From the NCBI GenBank assembly GCA_023437865.1, contig JAEZFE010000355.1, positions 1 to 8,273 of the forward strand: a stretch of 8,273 nt of DNA, written 5' to 3'. Positions 1-8,273 of the stretch are shown here, one piece after another. The stretch's first letter is position 1. Each line of letters begins with the position of its first letter. This stretch comes from Pseudomonadota bacterium. Lineage in GTDB: Bacteria; Pseudomonadota; Alphaproteobacteria; Rhodospirillales; Magnetospirillaceae. The position numbers and the translations under genes were made by a program. Below the pieces are notes generated by a model. The model saw nothing but the letters and a program-made list of their open reading frames with translations. It was not told the DNA's origin and did not search any database.

Positions 1-461
1 CCCGGCCGTGGCCGCGAGCCGGAAACGCCGCCCGGCATGCGGCCGCTCTTGAGTGCCCTGTCCATCAGTGCGCGGGCCTTGGGCAGGAAGGTGCGCTTGT
101 GGCGGCGCTGCCATTGGTCTAGCCGCCAATCCTGCTTCTTCGGGGCGATGCCGGGCGGGCACAGGAAGACGTGGGCCATGACCATGCTGCCGGCGGAGGA
201 GCGCACTTTGATGGGCTGCAGCGTATATTCCCAACCCTCGTAAACCTGCAGGCGGTGCACCGTCTCGGTATCGAGGCCGCGCACCAGGGTGCCCTCGACC
301 CATCCCGAGGCGTGGGGCAGCAGCATGGGATAGTGCCGCCCCGCCACGAAGACGCGGCGGAAGCCCTGGGCGATGGCAGGCTCCACCGCATCCAGCGGCT
401 TGCCGCACACCAGCTCGCGCACTTCCGCGTCCATCAGCGTGCCATAGAAGAACAGGTTCAC
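1..461 (-). CDS. gamma-glutamylcyclotransferase (AIG2/GGCT-like) family protein, 3' end outside window
   Basis: Translating the minus strand from a GTG at 459-461 gives an open frame of 153 codons to the left edge with no stop, so the C-terminus is cut off. The protein opens with NLFFYGTLMD, the YGTL phosphate/substrate loop typical of the gamma-glutamylcyclotransferase/AIG2 fold, and continues with PMLLPHASGWVEGTLV and VHRLQVYEGWEY. Glu75 in YEG sits where the family's catalytic Glu is found. Family members act on gamma-glutamyl amino acids or gamma-glutamylamines, but many bacterial ones have no known substrate, so I do not assign one. Family length is about 120-170 aa, so little is missing; the visible tail (residues ~118-153) is basic and Gly/Pro-rich. 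The GTG is preceded by a purine-rich GGGAGGGGGCAG. It starts 19 nt after the nicotinamidase stop, which suggests one operon. Family call firm, substrate unknown. Confidence 0.85.
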   Translation of the reverse strand, partial: MNLFFYGTLMDAEVRELVCGKPLDAVEPAIAQGFRRVFVAGRHYPMLLPHASGWVEGTLVRGLDTETVHRLQVYEGWEYTLQPIKVRSSAGSMVMAHVFLCPPGIAPKKQDWRLDQWQRRHKRTFLPKARALMDRALKSGRMPGGVSGSRPRP

Positions 462-480
462 CTGCCCCCTCCCTGACCGT

Positions 481-1161
481 TCAGGCTAAGACCTTCGACA
501 GGAGTATAGCGCCGCGCGAGGCCATGAAATAGAGCCCCGCATGATGAGTCAGTTCCTTGGGGTGAACGCCCGGATAGTCATAGGTGGCGCAAGCCGGTTC
601 GAAGACGGCGATCTGGTCCAGGCCGGGCATTATACCGTGGTTGCGTGCCGACAGCAGGGTCAGCACGAAATCCATGACGCAGATATCGGTGCAGATGCCG
701 ACCACCACCACAGCTTCCAGCCGATTGGCGTTGATCCAATCCACCACGGCGTTGCGGCCGGTGGACGGGTCGATGGCGCCAACAAAGCCGTTGATGCAGT
801 CCTTGCGCACCAGGGTGGCGCAATCCTCCAGCCATTTGAGCGCGGGGACCAGTTCCTCCTCACCGCTGCCCAATTCGCAATGGGGCGGGTAGGGCGGCTC
901 GGGCGTGCCGGGAATATGGGTGTCGAGGAAAGCGAGCACCGGGCGCCCGGTTGCGGTGAAGGCGCGGGCCAAGCGATCCGTCTCCGCGACCATGCGCTCC
1001 ACCTGGACGTCGGGTTCCATAGGCGCGAGCGCTCCGGCGCCGGTGGTGGCGAAGCCGTTGACGATATCGACGACCACCAGCCCGGTGGGGCGGGCGGCGG
1101 CATCCAAGCTGGCAAAGCGCAACGGCAGCTGGTCGCGCAGAACATTGACGACGGCGGTCAT
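481..1161 (-). CDS. nicotinamidase-like cysteine hydrolase (isochorismatase superfamily)
   Basis: The 226-aa protein is a cytoplasmic cysteine hydrolase, most likely converting nicotinamide to nicotinate plus ammonia in NAD salvage. The superfamily triad is visible: Asp32 (VVVDIVNGF), Lys120 (LVRKDC) and Cys161 (VGICTDICV). Metal ligands of nicotinamidases are also matched by Asp80 and His82 (FLDTH) and His94 (PPYPPHC). The motifs DIVNGF, PEPPYPPHC, RKDCINGFVG and GICTDICV, as I remember them, recur in plant nicotinamidases (Arabidopsis NIC family) more closely than in E. coli PncA; this is recollection, not a search. The ATG at 1159-1161 has an SD-like AGAGGGGG about 5 nt upstream. It lies 66 nt after the preceding small gene and 19 nt before the GGCT-like gene, all on one strand. 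Other isochorismatase-like amidases remain possible, but the metal-site residues favour nicotinamidase. Confidence 0.87.
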   Translation of the reverse strand: MTAVVNVLRDQLPLRFASLDAAARPTGLVVVDIVNGFATTGAGALAPMEPDVQVERMVAETDRLARAFTATGRPVLAFLDTHIPGTPEPPYPPHCELGSGEEELVPALKWLEDCATLVRKDCINGFVGAIDPSTGRNAVVDWINANRLEAVVVVGICTDICVMDFVLTLLSARNHGIMPGLDQIAVFEPACATYDYPGVHPKELTHHAGLYFMASRGAILLSKVLA

Positions 1162-1227
1162 CGAGCCCCCTCTTCAGTCGCGAGGCGGCGGAAGCGGGGG
1201 CATCTTACTCCAGGGGGAGCGGGCGGG

Positions 1228-1485
1228 CTAGCCGGCGCCGCGCTCGCCCGACCCAGTCGTCCATTTCTTCGCGCCGTGCGGCTTGCTGGGGTCCATTGCC
1301 TCGTCCAACTCCAGTGGCGGGTTCATACGATGGCGGACCTCGCCGGCATTTTGGGTCCGCGTCCGCAATTCCCGCTCCATCTCGGCCCGCGCCCGCCGCC
1401 GCAGGGTTGCCGGATCTTCCACCGCGCCCCGTTCGGCCAGCTCGCGCGCCCGCTGGCGGATGGCGTCCTCATCGAGTTCGAGCAT
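1228..1485 (-). CDS. small charged protein resembling its DUF2934 neighbour
   Basis: An 85-aa protein of unknown function. I chose the ATG at 1483-1485 because a good Shine-Dalgarno, AAGGAGA, lies 6 nt upstream; an in-frame ATG at 1503 has no such site and would overlap the upstream stop. The N-terminal half (residues 1-42) is strongly charged and predicted helical, with IRQRARELAERGAVEDP followed by LRRRARAEMEREL. It aligns with the upstream 65-aa protein over about 40 residues (EDxxxRxRA, then RRARxExEREx), so it looks like a diverged DUF2934 relative. The second half, rich in Pro, Gly and Lys, appears disordered. No signal peptide or membrane segment. It follows the first small protein by 14 nt and is probably translated from the same mRNA. 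Confidence 0.7.
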   Translation of the reverse strand: MLELDEDAIRQRARELAERGAVEDPATLRRRARAEMERELRTRTQNAGEVRHRMNPPLELDEAMDPSKPHGAKKWTTGSGERGAG

Positions 1486-1493
1486 GGCTGCTC

Positions 1494-1499
1494 TCCTTG
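1494..1499 (-). promoter_or_regulatory. ribosome binding site deciding the start of the 85-aa protein
   Basis: On the minus strand AAGGAG precedes the ATG at 1485 by 8 nt. It lies inside the stretch that would be coding if the upstream ATG (1503) were used, which is why I prefer the internal start. The site sits just past the stop of the upstream DUF2934 gene, so ribosomes ending there could reinitiate. Confidence 0.6.
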
Positions 1500-1697
1500 T
1501 CATGGGCCCGAAGTCAGCGCTTCCTCAACGTGAAGCGGGAGCCGGTGGTCCATGTCATGGTCATGCGCCAAGCGCTGTTCCCGCTCGATTTCCAGACGGG
1601 CGCGCCGCCAATGCTCATCGTGCCTTCCGGGCGGGCGGCCCTCCGCCTCCCAGATGCGATAGGCGCGGCGGCGCACGCAATCTTCGCTGATGGTCAT
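1500..1697 (-). CDS. DUF2934 domain small protein
   Basis: A 65-aa protein whose residues 5-36, with RRRAYRIWEAEGRPPGR then EHWRRARLEI, carry the hallmark pattern of the DUF2934 family (I-x-RAY-x-IWE-x-EGRP-x-G-x-x-x-EHW-x-RAE). The family consists of short bacterial proteins, common in alphaproteobacteria, with no established function; the pattern suggests a two-helix unit. The rest (HDHDMDHRLPLHVEEAL) is His/Asp-rich and probably flexible. The ATG at 1695-1697 follows GGGAGG with an 8-nt gap. The stop overlaps an ATG (ATGA) that could start the next gene, though a better start lies 15 nt further on. It follows pgmG by 55 nt containing a hairpin, so it may be read through from the mutase operon or have its own promoter. 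Confidence 0.8.
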   Translation of the reverse strand: MTISEDCVRRRAYRIWEAEGRPPGRHDEHWRRARLEIEREQRLAHDHDMDHRLPLHVEEALTSGP

Positions 1698-1713
1698 GGA
1701 AACATCCTCCCGA

Positions 1714-1734
1714 TGACCGGAACAACACCGGTCA
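1714..1734. other. perfect 7-bp stem-loop between pgmG and the DUF2934 gene
   Basis: TGACCGG at 1714-1720 and CCGGTCA at 1728-1734 are perfect inverted repeats around a 7-nt loop. On the minus (transcribed) strand the hairpin follows the pgmG stop and immediately precedes the GGGAGG ribosome site of the DUF2934 gene. No T-run follows on either strand, so it is not a standard intrinsic terminator. It could attenuate or stabilise the mRNA, or do nothing. Confidence 0.4.
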
Positions 1735-1752
1735 CCGGGCAGGGGTTCCGCG

Positions 1753-3126
1753 TCAATGTGGCAGCGCCACTCCGCTGGCCGTCAACTGCGCCTCTAGCGT
1801 CGCACGCAGGCGCTTGAGGCCGTCGACGGTGGCGGCCTCGCAGCGGGCGACCAGCACGGCCTGGGTGTTGGAGGCGCGCAGCAGCCACCACCCGTCGGGC
1901 GTGTCCACCCGCACGCCGTCGATGGCGTTGATCTTGGCGCCTTCAGCCTTCAGGCGCTCGCGCACTTCGGCCACCACCTGGAACTTGCGCTCCTCCGGGC
2001 AGTCGAAGCGCATCTCCGGCGTGTTGACCATGTGCGGCAGCTTCTCGCGCCGCGCCGCCAGGGTCTGGCGGTCCCAACGCGCGACGATGCCGAGCAGGCG
2101 GATGGCGGCGTACAGCGCGTCGTCGAAGCCGTAATACTTGTCGGCAAAGAAGATGTGGCCGCTCATCTCGCCGGCCAGCGGCGCGCCGGTCTCGGCCATC
2201 TGGGTCTTGATCAGCGAGTGTCCGGTGCGGCCCATGATGGGATGGCCGCCCATCCGCGCCACCTCGTCGAAGAACACCTTGCTGGCCTTGACGTCGGCGA
2301 TGATGGAAGCGCCGGGGCGCTGCTTGAGCAGGTCCTCGGCCAGCACCACCAGAATCTGGTCGCCCCACAGGATGCGGCCCTCGCCGTCGACCACGCCGAT
2401 GCGGTCGCCGTCGCCGTCAAATGCCAGACCCAGGTGGGATTGGCTCAGCAGCACCTCGTCGATCAGGTGCTTCAGATTATGCGGTTCGGTTGGGTCCGGA
2501 TGGTGGTTGGGGAAATGGCCGTCGATGTCGCCGAACAGCACCGTATGGGTGCCCGGCAACCGCTTGGCCAATTCCTGGACCACCTCGCCGGCGGCGCCGT
2601 TGCCGCAATCCCACACCACTTTCAGCGGGCGGGCGCCGTCGTAATCGGCCAGCAGGCGCTGGACGTATTCCTCGAAGACGGCATCATCGGTATCGTCGCC
2701 TTCGCCGGCCACCCAATCGCCCTCGGCGGCGATGCGGCCCAGATCCTTGATGTCGGGGCCAAAGAACGGCTTGCCGCCCAGCACCATCTTGAAGCCGTTA
2801 TGGGTGGGCGGGTTGTGGCTACCGGTGACCATGATGCCGCCATCCGCACCCCGTGCCTTGGCCGCGTAATACAGCATCGGCGTCGGCCCGCGCCCGACCT
2901 TGCGCACGCTGCAGCCGGTCGAGGTGACGCCGTCTACCAGGGCCGCCGCCAAGTCGGGGCTCGACAGCCTGCCGTCCCACCCCACGCACACGACCGAGCC
3001 GCCGGCGCGTTTCACCCGCGTGCCGAAGGCCTTGCCGATGGCGAAGGCATCTTCGGCGAACAGGGTCTCGCCGACGATGCCGCGGATGTCGTATTCGCGC
3101 AGGATGGTGGGGTGGAATTTGTGCAT
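1753..3126 (-). CDS. pgmG: phosphoglucomutase/phosphomannomutase (PgmG/AlgC type)
   Basis: A 457-aa cytosolic alpha-D-phosphohexomutase that interconverts 1- and 6-phosphates of glucose and mannose, supplying precursors for UDP-glucose and GDP-mannose. All four conserved loops are present in order: the phosphoserine loop TGSHNPP (Ser103), the Mg-binding loop DGDGDR (Asp237, 239, 241), the sugar-binding loop GEMSGH (319-324) and the phosphate-binding loop RASNT (417-421). The GEMSGH loop is that of PMM/PGM enzymes with dual specificity. The start PTILREYDIRGI resembles the Sphingomonas PgmG proteins as I recall them; the symbol rests on that resemblance. Length is normal (about 460). The ATG is 12 nt after the pgm stop with only a weak GGAA site upstream, so coupled translation from pgm is likely. 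Preference for mannose or glucose cannot be read from the sequence. Confidence 0.93.
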   Translation of the reverse strand: MHKFHPTILREYDIRGIVGETLFAEDAFAIGKAFGTRVKRAGGSVVCVGWDGRLSSPDLAAALVDGVTSTGCSVRKVGRGPTPMLYYAAKARGADGGIMVTGSHNPPTHNGFKMVLGGKPFFGPDIKDLGRIAAEGDWVAGEGDDTDDAVFEEYVQRLLADYDGARPLKVVWDCGNGAAGEVVQELAKRLPGTHTVLFGDIDGHFPNHHPDPTEPHNLKHLIDEVLLSQSHLGLAFDGDGDRIGVVDGEGRILWGDQILVVLAEDLLKQRPGASIIADVKASKVFFDEVARMGGHPIMGRTGHSLIKTQMAETGAPLAGEMSGHIFFADKYYGFDDALYAAIRLLGIVARWDRQTLAARREKLPHMVNTPEMRFDCPEERKFQVVAEVRERLKAEGAKINAIDGVRVDTPDGWWLLRASNTQAVLVARCEAATVDGLKRLRATLEAQLTASGVALPH

Positions 3127-3138
3127 GTCGGTTTCCGA

Positions 3139-4857
<1,719 letters not shown>

Positions 4858-4913
4858 TCACAGGCATGGACGCATTTGTCTGAGTGCGATTCTCGGACAT
4901 AGGAGCGCTTTGC

Positions 4914-4988
4914 ATGAACGACACGGGAAAACAGCAAGAACATTCGCGAACATTCTCGTTGCGTTCCGGAACGGAATGTGTACCCTAA
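4914..4988 (+). CDS. possible 24-codon leader peptide upstream of recA
   Basis: An ATG at 4914 with a perfect AGGAG 8 nt upstream (4901-4905) opens a 24-residue frame beginning MNDTGKQQEH and ending at TAA 4986-4988. It resembles no protein I know. It runs through the GAAC repeats and the candidate recA promoter, so it can be translated only from a transcript starting well upstream. Short chance frames with good ribosome sites are common; the call rests on the ribosome site alone. Confidence 0.15.
   Translation: MNDTGKQQEHSRTFSLRSGTECVP
4938..4972 (+). promoter_or_regulatory. candidate SOS (LexA-type) operator region of recA
   Basis: Two direct copies of GAACATTC begin at 4938 and 4948, one helical turn apart, followed by a perfect palindrome CGTTCCGGAACG at 4962-4973. 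Alphaproteobacterial LexA usually binds GTTC-N7-GTTC (equivalently GAAC-N7-GAAC); here the nearest pair is GAAC-N6-GAAC, one base short. Position upstream of recA and overlap with the likely promoter support a repressor site, but which half-sites pair is not clear. Confidence 0.45.
4959..4986 (+). promoter_or_regulatory. candidate recA promoter
   Basis: TTGCGT (4959-4964) and TACCCT (4981-4986) are separated by 16 nt, giving a start near 4993 and a leader of about 50 nt to the recA ATG. The GTTCCGGAAC palindrome falls at the -35 edge and in the spacer, where a bound repressor would block polymerase. The boxes match consensus only partly. Confidence 0.35.
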
Positions 4989-5044
4989 GCTACAGAACCG
5001 CGTTGCATCGGCCCACCGGATCGGGATAGATGAGGGGGACTGCC

Positions 5045-6121
<1,077 letters not shown>

Positions 6122-6122
6122 T

Positions 6123-6136
6123 ACCCGGAGACGGGT
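6123..6136 (+). other. small hairpin just after recA
   Basis: ACCCG and CGGGT form a 5-bp stem closed by a GAGA loop, a GNRA-type tetraloop, starting one base after the recA stop. It precedes the main terminator and may stabilise the mRNA end. Short and possibly incidental. Confidence 0.3.
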
Positions 6137-6147
6137 GTTGATGGAGA

Positions 6148-6181
6148 GGGCGTCCGGCGCAGCCGGGCGCCCTTTTCCTTT
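6148..6181 (+). terminator. intrinsic terminator of recA
   Basis: GGGCGTCCGGC (6148-6158) pairs with GCCGGGCGCCC (6162-6172) to give an 11-bp stem with one G-U wobble and a 3-nt GCA loop, followed by TTTTCCTTT. This is a strong rho-independent terminator for plus-strand transcripts. The other strand has no T-run after the hairpin. Its T-tract overlaps the stop codon of the convergent histidine kinase gene. Confidence 0.88.
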
Positions 6182-7430
6182 ACCCAGGCAAGGCCAGCGA
6201 GAACATCGATCCACGGCCGGGCCGGGACGCGACCCTGACCGTGCCGCCCACAAGATCGGCAAGGCGGCGGACGATGCCGAGGCCTAGGCCGATGCCCCGC
6301 CGGCTGTCACGCTCCGGATTGTCGGTCTGGTAGAAATCCTCGAAAATTTCCTGCTGGCTTCCTGGCGCGATGCCGGTACCGCTGTCCCACACCTGCAACA
6401 CCACGCAACCACCCCGCCGCTTCCCCCGCAGGATGATGCCGCCGGTGCGGGTGAACTTCAGGGCGTTGTCGAGCAGGTTGCCCAGCATGCGCAGCACAAG
6501 CGCCGGATCGGTCTTCACCGTCTCGCCGCAACGCACGACGCGGAAGTCGAGGCCAGCCTTGGCCGCCCTTTCGCCGTACGAACATTCCAGGCGGTCGAGC
6601 ACCTCATCCAGGGCGACCGGACGGATGACGGCCTTGAGCCAGCCGGTCTCGATCGTGGAAACGTCCACCAAGGCCCGCAGCAATTCCTCGCCCTGGGATA
6701 GCGCCTCGCCCAGCCTGTCCACCGCAACCCTTTGCGTGTCCCCGGCTGTCTGGCTCAGGACTTCGTGAAACAACCGCATGGCCTGGAACGGCTGCCGCAG
6801 GTCGTGGGAGCATGCGGCCAGAAAGCGGCTCTTCTGATCGTTCGCACGTTCAACCTGCGCCTTGGCCGCGGCCAGTTCGGTTGCCCGGTGGCGTGCCTCC
6901 TCGTTGGCGAGCTGAAGCGATTCCAGCAAAGCCACATTGGTCAGCGCGACCGAAGCGGCGTTGGCGATGCTCTCCAGCAGGGCGACCTCTCCCGGCAGGG
7001 GATTGTGCCGCTCGGCCCAATAGGCGCCAATGGCCGCCACCGGCTCCTCCGGGCGCACCGGCACCATCACCAGACTGCGCACGAAGGTCAGCCGGTAGGC
7101 ATCCACCGGAATGCGGGGGTCCAAGTAGATGTCGGGAACGATCGCCGGCTGCCGGTTCAGCATGGCCCAGCCGGAAATGCAGGCTGACAGCGGAAAGCGT
7201 TGGCCTTTCCACAGCGGACTGATGGCTTCTTCGTCGGCGTAGTGGCATTGGTCGCCGTCGCGCAGGACGAAGGTGACGCCGTCCGCCCCGGTCAGCCGGC
7301 GCGCTCCGCGCCGTACAATGGCCATCACGTCGGCAAGGCTGCGTGCCGACGAAAGCTGCAGCACCAACCCGACAAGGCCCTCGGACAGGCTGTCCACGGG
7401 GGTGGCGGGTCCGCATATTGGTAGAGCCAT
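6180..7430 (-). CDS. soluble GAF-domain sensor histidine kinase, orphan in this window
   Basis: A 416-aa cytoplasmic histidine kinase with no membrane segment. A GAF domain occupies about residues 14-170 (including PLSACISGWAML and VPDIYLDPRIP). A helical linker (~170-200, a likely coiled coil) joins it to the dimerisation domain with the H-box ACSHDLRQPFQAM, phospho-acceptor His209. The ATPase domain follows: N-box LGNLLDNALKF (316-326), G1 DSGTGI (349-354), F-box EIFEDFYQTDN and G2 GIGLGLG (379-385). All kinase motifs are intact. There is no receiver domain and no response regulator in the window, so partner and signal are unknown. The ATG at 7430 is preferred, with GAAGAGG 4 nt upstream; a TTG at 7445 would add five residues. 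It lies 79 nt after the nuclease-like gene and converges on recA, its TAA overlapping the recA terminator tail. Confidence 0.93.
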   Translation of the reverse strand: MALPICGPATPVDSLSEGLVGLVLQLSSARSLADVMAIVRRGARRLTGADGVTFVLRDGDQCHYADEEAISPLWKGQRFPLSACISGWAMLNRQPAIVPDIYLDPRIPVDAYRLTFVRSLVMVPVRPEEPVAAIGAYWAERHNPLPGEVALLESIANAASVALTNVALLESLQLANEEARHRATELAAAKAQVERANDQKSRFLAACSHDLRQPFQAMRLFHEVLSQTAGDTQRVAVDRLGEALSQGEELLRALVDVSTIETGWLKAVIRPVALDEVLDRLECSYGERAAKAGLDFRVVRCGETVKTDPALVLRMLGNLLDNALKFTRTGGIILRGKRRGGCVVLQVWDSGTGIAPGSQQEIFEDFYQTDNPERDSRRGIGLGLGIVRRLADLVGGTVRVASRPGRGSMFSLALPG

Positions 7431-7509
7431 GGCACCTCTTCCCAAGTCCGGCCTGAAAGCTTACCCCAAAATGCCGTGGATGTATGCTGGAACAAGCCGG
7501 CGGCTGTGC

Positions 7510-8025
7510 CTAATCCTTCTCACTCCGCCGTCTTACCGCTTCCCATTCCTTCGGCGGCACGATGTCGGCTGCCCACAGGCCTTTGCGTGCCGTCAGCGCT
7601 GCGGCTTGCTCGGGTTCGAACGGGCCGTCCTTGCCGGCGCGGGCGACGCCCGCCGCCACCAGCAGGCGTGAAAGGTCACCCTCGGCCACGCGGCAGCGCC
7701 CATACAGAGTGTCGCCGGCGGCCTCGACGATATCGCAGGCCACGCCCTTGCCGACCAACTCGCCCACCCGCTTCTTGGCGGGGCGGGCGCACGGGAATTC
7801 GTCCTTGCCCTTGATGGCGCACAGGTCGCGCGGACCGGGCACGACGATGCCGATTAACTGAAGCCGCAAGCCGCGCACCTGCACCGCCCCCGCCTCAAAG
7901 CCCTCGACCCGTCCCCACAGGCAGGCGCCACCGTCGGCATCCTCGGGACAGCGGGGAGCGGCGGGGGCGCTGGTGGACAGCACAAGGGTGGCGGCGGCAA
8001 GCGCCAGGGCACGGATTGCATGCAT
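7510..8025 (-). CDS. secreted staphylococcal-nuclease-like protein, probably catalytically inactive
   Basis: A 171-aa protein with a Sec signal peptide: MHAIR, a hydrophobic stretch to about residue 18, then SAPA, with likely cleavage after Ala22. The mature part looks like a diverged staphylococcal nuclease (TNase) domain: RGLRLQLIGI (51-60), LYGRCRV (107-113), DLSRLLVAAGVA (117-128) and ARKGLWA (146-152), followed by a PPKEW tail. Aligned by eye, several nuclease residues are gone: the usual RLxGIDAPE reads QLIGIVVPG, losing the catalytic Arg, a calcium Asp and the catalytic Glu; only the YGR arginine remains. Cys26, 35, 69, 79, 97 and 111 could form disulfides. I chose the ATG at 8025, the start of the signal peptide; the frame stays open to 8154, but that would overlap alaS and bury the signal peptide. 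There is no ribosome site, and a promoter seems to place the mRNA start at the ATG. Function unknown. Confidence 0.75.
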   Translation of the reverse strand: MHAIRALALAAATLVLSTSAPAAPRCPEDADGGACLWGRVEGFEAGAVQVRGLRLQLIGIVVPGPRDLCAIKGKDEFPCARPAKKRVGELVGKGVACDIVEAAGDTLYGRCRVAEGDLSRLLVAAGVARAGKDGPFEPEQAAALTARKGLWAADIVPPKEWEAVRRRSEKD

Positions 8026-8027
8026 GA

Positions 8028-8273
<246 letters not shown>

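Noticed and set aside
119..391. A 90-codon minus-strand frame near the left edge
   Set aside because: It is out of frame with the GGCT-like gene, whose GTG start at 461 and motifs explain the region better.
541..1533. A 330-codon plus-strand frame opposite the nicotinamidase and small-protein genes
   Set aside because: The minus strand carries the catalytic motifs of a real enzyme; the plus frame has no motif or convincing ribosome site.
5030..5044. Upstream ATG for recA (adds MRGTA)
   Set aside because: The AGGGGGA ribosome site lies inside this segment and is well spaced for the ATG at 5045.
7431..7509. Possible promoter and weak terminator hairpin between the nuclease-like and kinase genes
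   Set aside because: TTGTTC has no convincing -10 partner, and the AGCC/GGCT stem is only 4 bp with no T-run, so neither is supported.

Overview
The window is GC-rich and densely coded, with a RecA, paired hexose-phosphate mutases and an AlaS N-terminus of alphaproteobacterial type. Rhodospirillales, possibly Magnetospirillum or a relative, is my best guess from general resemblance; no marker here settles the genus. No mobile element, CRISPR array, rRNA or tRNA gene was seen. No gene-free stretch exceeds 300 bases; the longest (4768-5044) holds the divergent pgm/recA promoters.

Left part (1-4767, all minus strand, so read right to left). Phosphoglucomutase (pgm) is followed after 12 nt by a second, PgmG-type phosphoglucomutase/phosphomannomutase. 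Both interconvert hexose 1- and 6-phosphates and would feed glycogen and surface-polysaccharide precursors. After a hairpin-bearing gap come two very small, mutually similar DUF2934-type proteins, then a nicotinamidase-like cysteine hydrolase whose sequence recalls plant nicotinamidases, and finally a gamma-glutamylcyclotransferase-fold (AIG2-like) protein that runs off the left edge. The nicotinamidase and cyclotransferase genes are 19 nt apart and probably co-transcribed.

Middle (4768-6182). Divergent promoters separate pgm from recA. The recA upstream region carries repeated GAAC motifs, including a direct repeat of GAACATTC with a 10-nt period and a perfect palindrome CGTTCCGGAACG, which are candidate SOS operators with spacing unlike the usual alphaproteobacterial GTTC-N7-GTTC. 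recA is complete (358 aa) and ends in a strong intrinsic terminator.

Right part (6180-8273). Two minus-strand genes lie between recA and alaS: a soluble GAF-histidine kinase with no response regulator in the window, and a secreted staphylococcal-nuclease-like protein that has lost most catalytic positions and seems to be made from a leaderless mRNA. The first 44 codons of alaS, on the plus strand, end the window.

This is largely housekeeping DNA. I see no wholly new multi-gene system. The points most worth following are the degenerate secreted nuclease-fold protein with its leaderless promoter, the unusual recA operator architecture, and the tandem DUF2934 small proteins.
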